Shown here piece after piece: positions 5,552-7,166 of a stretch of DNA of 7,166 nucleotides. Under the pieces are notes generated by a model. The model was not told where the DNA came from and did not search any database. It saw only the letters and a program-made list of their open reading frames with translations. Position numbers and translations under genes: made by a program. The DNA is from Ignavibacteriota bacterium (GTDB lineage: Bacteria > Bacteroidota > Ignavibacteria > UBA10030 > SZUA-254). The stretch spans positions 1 to 7,166 of the forward strand of contig JACPVN010000344.1 in the NCBI GenBank assembly GCA_016191715.1, written 5' to 3'. Position 1 is the first letter of the stretch. Each line of letters begins with the position of its first letter.

Positions 5552-7166
5552 TTACCATATCAACTCCGGACATTTTCTTACTAACACATGCGTATCACGG
5601 TTGCATCCAATCGGTCCCCAATAATTGAAGTGGAACGTAAACTGTCCGTACCCGCCGATCATGAGGTTTGGTTTGAGGCGCGTTCGTGTGAGCGAATTGT
5701 GTCCGCCGGCTCGCTTGTTATTTCTCAACGGAGATTTCGGAACCGAGTACGTCCGTTCCGGCGAGTGATAGATGATGCAGATGCCGCGTGGAATTCTTGC
5801 ACTTACCGCTGCGCGAGTTACCACAACGCCGTGGTCGTTATGCACTTCCACCCAATCGTTATCGAAAATGCCGAGTTCTTCAGCATCCTTGTCATTCATC
5901 CAGAACGGCTCAACTCCGCGCGAAAGAGTTGTCATGCGTTGGTTGTCGCCGTACGTCGAGTGGATATGCCACTTGCCATGCGGAGTTAAGTAATTCAGCA
6001 TCATCGTCTTCCCGACTTCTTTGCTGAATCGTAAATCGGCGTACTGTGTCGGCAGTGGTTTCGGTTTATATGTTGGAAGATGCTCGCCGAACATGATGTA
6101 CCCGGGATGGTCAAGATAGAAATGCTGACGACCAGTCAGTGTTCGCCACGGAACCAATGCTTCTTTATTGTATGTGAACGGCGCATACGCTCGTCCATCT
6201 TCTGCCAAACCCGACCACATCGGACTGTTCAGTAAACGCGTTGGCTTACTTTGTAATTCCTTGTATGATGTTCTTGTGCCGCGATTCTTTTCCGCAAGTT
6301 GAACAAGCGGAAGTCCGGTTTTCTCTTCCATATTTTTATAGGAACGATACGCAAGTTCACCGTTCGTTACCGTCGCGAGAAGAAGAATCGTATCGCACAC
6401 ATGAACGTCATCTTTGAGCGAAGGATATTTCTTTCCGTCAAACTCAACGGTCGGATGTGTGATGAGCATTTGGTCGTAGAAATCATCAATTGCATATTTC
6501 GTCCCGTGCGCACCAAGTCCGTTCTCACGCGATTTCGGTCCGAAGGAAATATATTGATGATAGACATTCTTGTAATCCCGATTCATGATCGCAAACCCCG
6601 GCATCGTCTTTCCGGGAATTGCCTCAATTTCTCCGTCAATCCAATTCTTGATTGACGGTTGCGCAATCTCCGCTGCGGTATCATGAGCGAGCGGTAATGC
6701 GACCAAATCTTTCACCGGTTCGGGGAAATGCTTTTTCGCAAGTTCGGAAAATTTCTTTGCAATCGCTTTGAAAATATCCCAATCGCTTTTCGATTCCCAG
6801 CACGGAGGAACAGCGGCTGAAAGCGGATGAATAAACGAGTGCATGTCGGTTGAATTCAAATCAGCTTTCTCGTACCACGTTGCCGCCGGAAGAACAATGT
6901 CAGAATACAACGCCGAAGTATCCATACGGAAGTTGAGGTCAACAACCAAATCCATTTTTCCTTGCGGCGCGACTTCATGCCAGACAACTTCCTTCACATG
7001 CTCTTTCGCCATGTCTTCCGAAATTGTGTTGGTGTGTGTGCCGAGATAATGTTTGAGGAAATATTCGTGTCCCTTCGCGCTCGACATCAGCGCGTTGCCG
7101 CGCCAGATGTACCAGACACGGGGCCAATTCTCTTCGGCATCCGGATCTTCAACAGAGAATTTCAAC
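5552..7166 (-). CDS. narG: Respiratory nitrate reductase alpha subunit NarG, C-terminal part (5' end outside window)
   Basis: Catalytic molybdo-bis(pyranopterin) subunit of quinol:nitrate oxidoreductase, reducing nitrate to nitrite. The 537 visible residues align by eye with the C-terminal part of E. coli NarG (about 1,247 aa in full): WYIWRGNALMSSAKGHE (fragment residues 18-34), DLVVDLNFRMD (72-82), YSDIVLPAATWYEKADLN (87-104), FIHPLSAAV (111-119) and SDWDIFKAIAKKFS (127-140). The C-terminal molybdopterin-dinucleotide-binding fold follows, with PWRTLTGRQHFYLDH (339-353), LTPHGKWHIHSTYGDN (393-408), NDWVEVHNDHG (436-446), YHSPER (466-471), MIGGYGQF (502-509) and GCNRDTHVLVRK (520-531). It ends just after the position matching VVVRKMKNIDW in E. 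coli, so the C terminus looks intact, without the short E. coli tail. The frame is open to the right edge; the TTG at the edge is an internal Leu codon, not a start. The N-terminal 4Fe-4S site and Mo ligand lie outside, so export signals and topology cannot be judged here. narH follows after an unusually long spacer. Confidence 0.97.
   Translation of the reverse strand, partial: LKFSVEDPDAEENWPRVWYIWRGNALMSSAKGHEYFLKHYLGTHTNTISEDMAKEHVKEVVWHEVAPQGKMDLVVDLNFRMDTSALYSDIVLPAATWYEKADLNSTDMHSFIHPLSAAVPPCWESKSDWDIFKAIAKKFSELAKKHFPEPVKDLVALPLAHDTAAEIAQPSIKNWIDGEIEAIPGKTMPGFAIMNRDYKNVYHQYISFGPKSRENGLGAHGTKYAIDDFYDQMLITHPTVEFDGKKYPSLKDDVHVCDTILLLATVTNGELAYRSYKNMEEKTGLPLVQLAEKNRGTRTSYKELQSKPTRLLNSPMWSGLAEDGRAYAPFTYNKEALVPWRTLTGRQHFYLDHPGYIMFGEHLPTYKPKPLPTQYADLRFSKEVGKTMMLNYLTPHGKWHIHSTYGDNQRMTTLSRGVEPFWMNDKDAEELGIFDNDWVEVHNDHGVVVTRAAVSARIPRGICIIYHSPERTYSVPKSPLRNNKRAGGHNSLTRTRLKPNLMIGGYGQFTFHFNYWGPIGCNRDTHVLVRKCPELIW

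Overview
The window is one minus-strand gene cluster for membrane-bound respiratory nitrate reduction, read from the right edge to the left: narG (3' portion only), narH, narJ, narI, a NarK1-type nitrate transporter with a C-terminal universal stress protein (USP) domain, and a second transporter of the E. coli NarK/NarU type that runs off the left edge. No convincing gene lies on the plus strand; the long plus-strand open frames are shadows of these genes.

Region by region: 7166-5552 is the C-terminal part of the molybdopterin catalytic subunit NarG. 5551-5396 is a 156-nt spacer filled with short degenerate repeats, including a 7-bp unit repeated six times and a small perfect hairpin. 5395-3905 is the iron-sulfur subunit NarH. 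3905-3324 is the chaperone NarJ, with about 25 residues encoded by an AT-rich inverted repeat inserted near its N terminus. 3331-2621 is the di-heme b membrane subunit NarI. 2579-885 is the NarK1-USP fusion, and 868-1 the second transporter. narH/narJ and narJ/narI overlap, and the transporters follow after 41 and 16 nt, so the genes look co-transcribed. The promoter should lie upstream of narG, outside the window.

Together the genes would import nitrate (fusion protein, by analogy a proton symporter), reduce it to nitrite in the cytoplasm at NarG with electrons passing from quinol through the NarI hemes and NarH clusters, and export nitrite in exchange for nitrate (second NarK). NarJ would assemble the molybdenum enzyme.

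The organism cannot be fixed from this window. Moderate base composition, some weak Shine-Dalgarno sites, and low-complexity ATTCAA/TCACTATTC-type repeats both between and inside genes would fit an environmental bacterium of the Bacteroidota/Chlorobi/Ignavibacteria type; this is a low-confidence inference. The reductase genes are ordinary. The unusual parts are the transporter-USP fusion, whose USP domain lacks key ATP-binding residues, and the repeat-derived insertion in NarJ.
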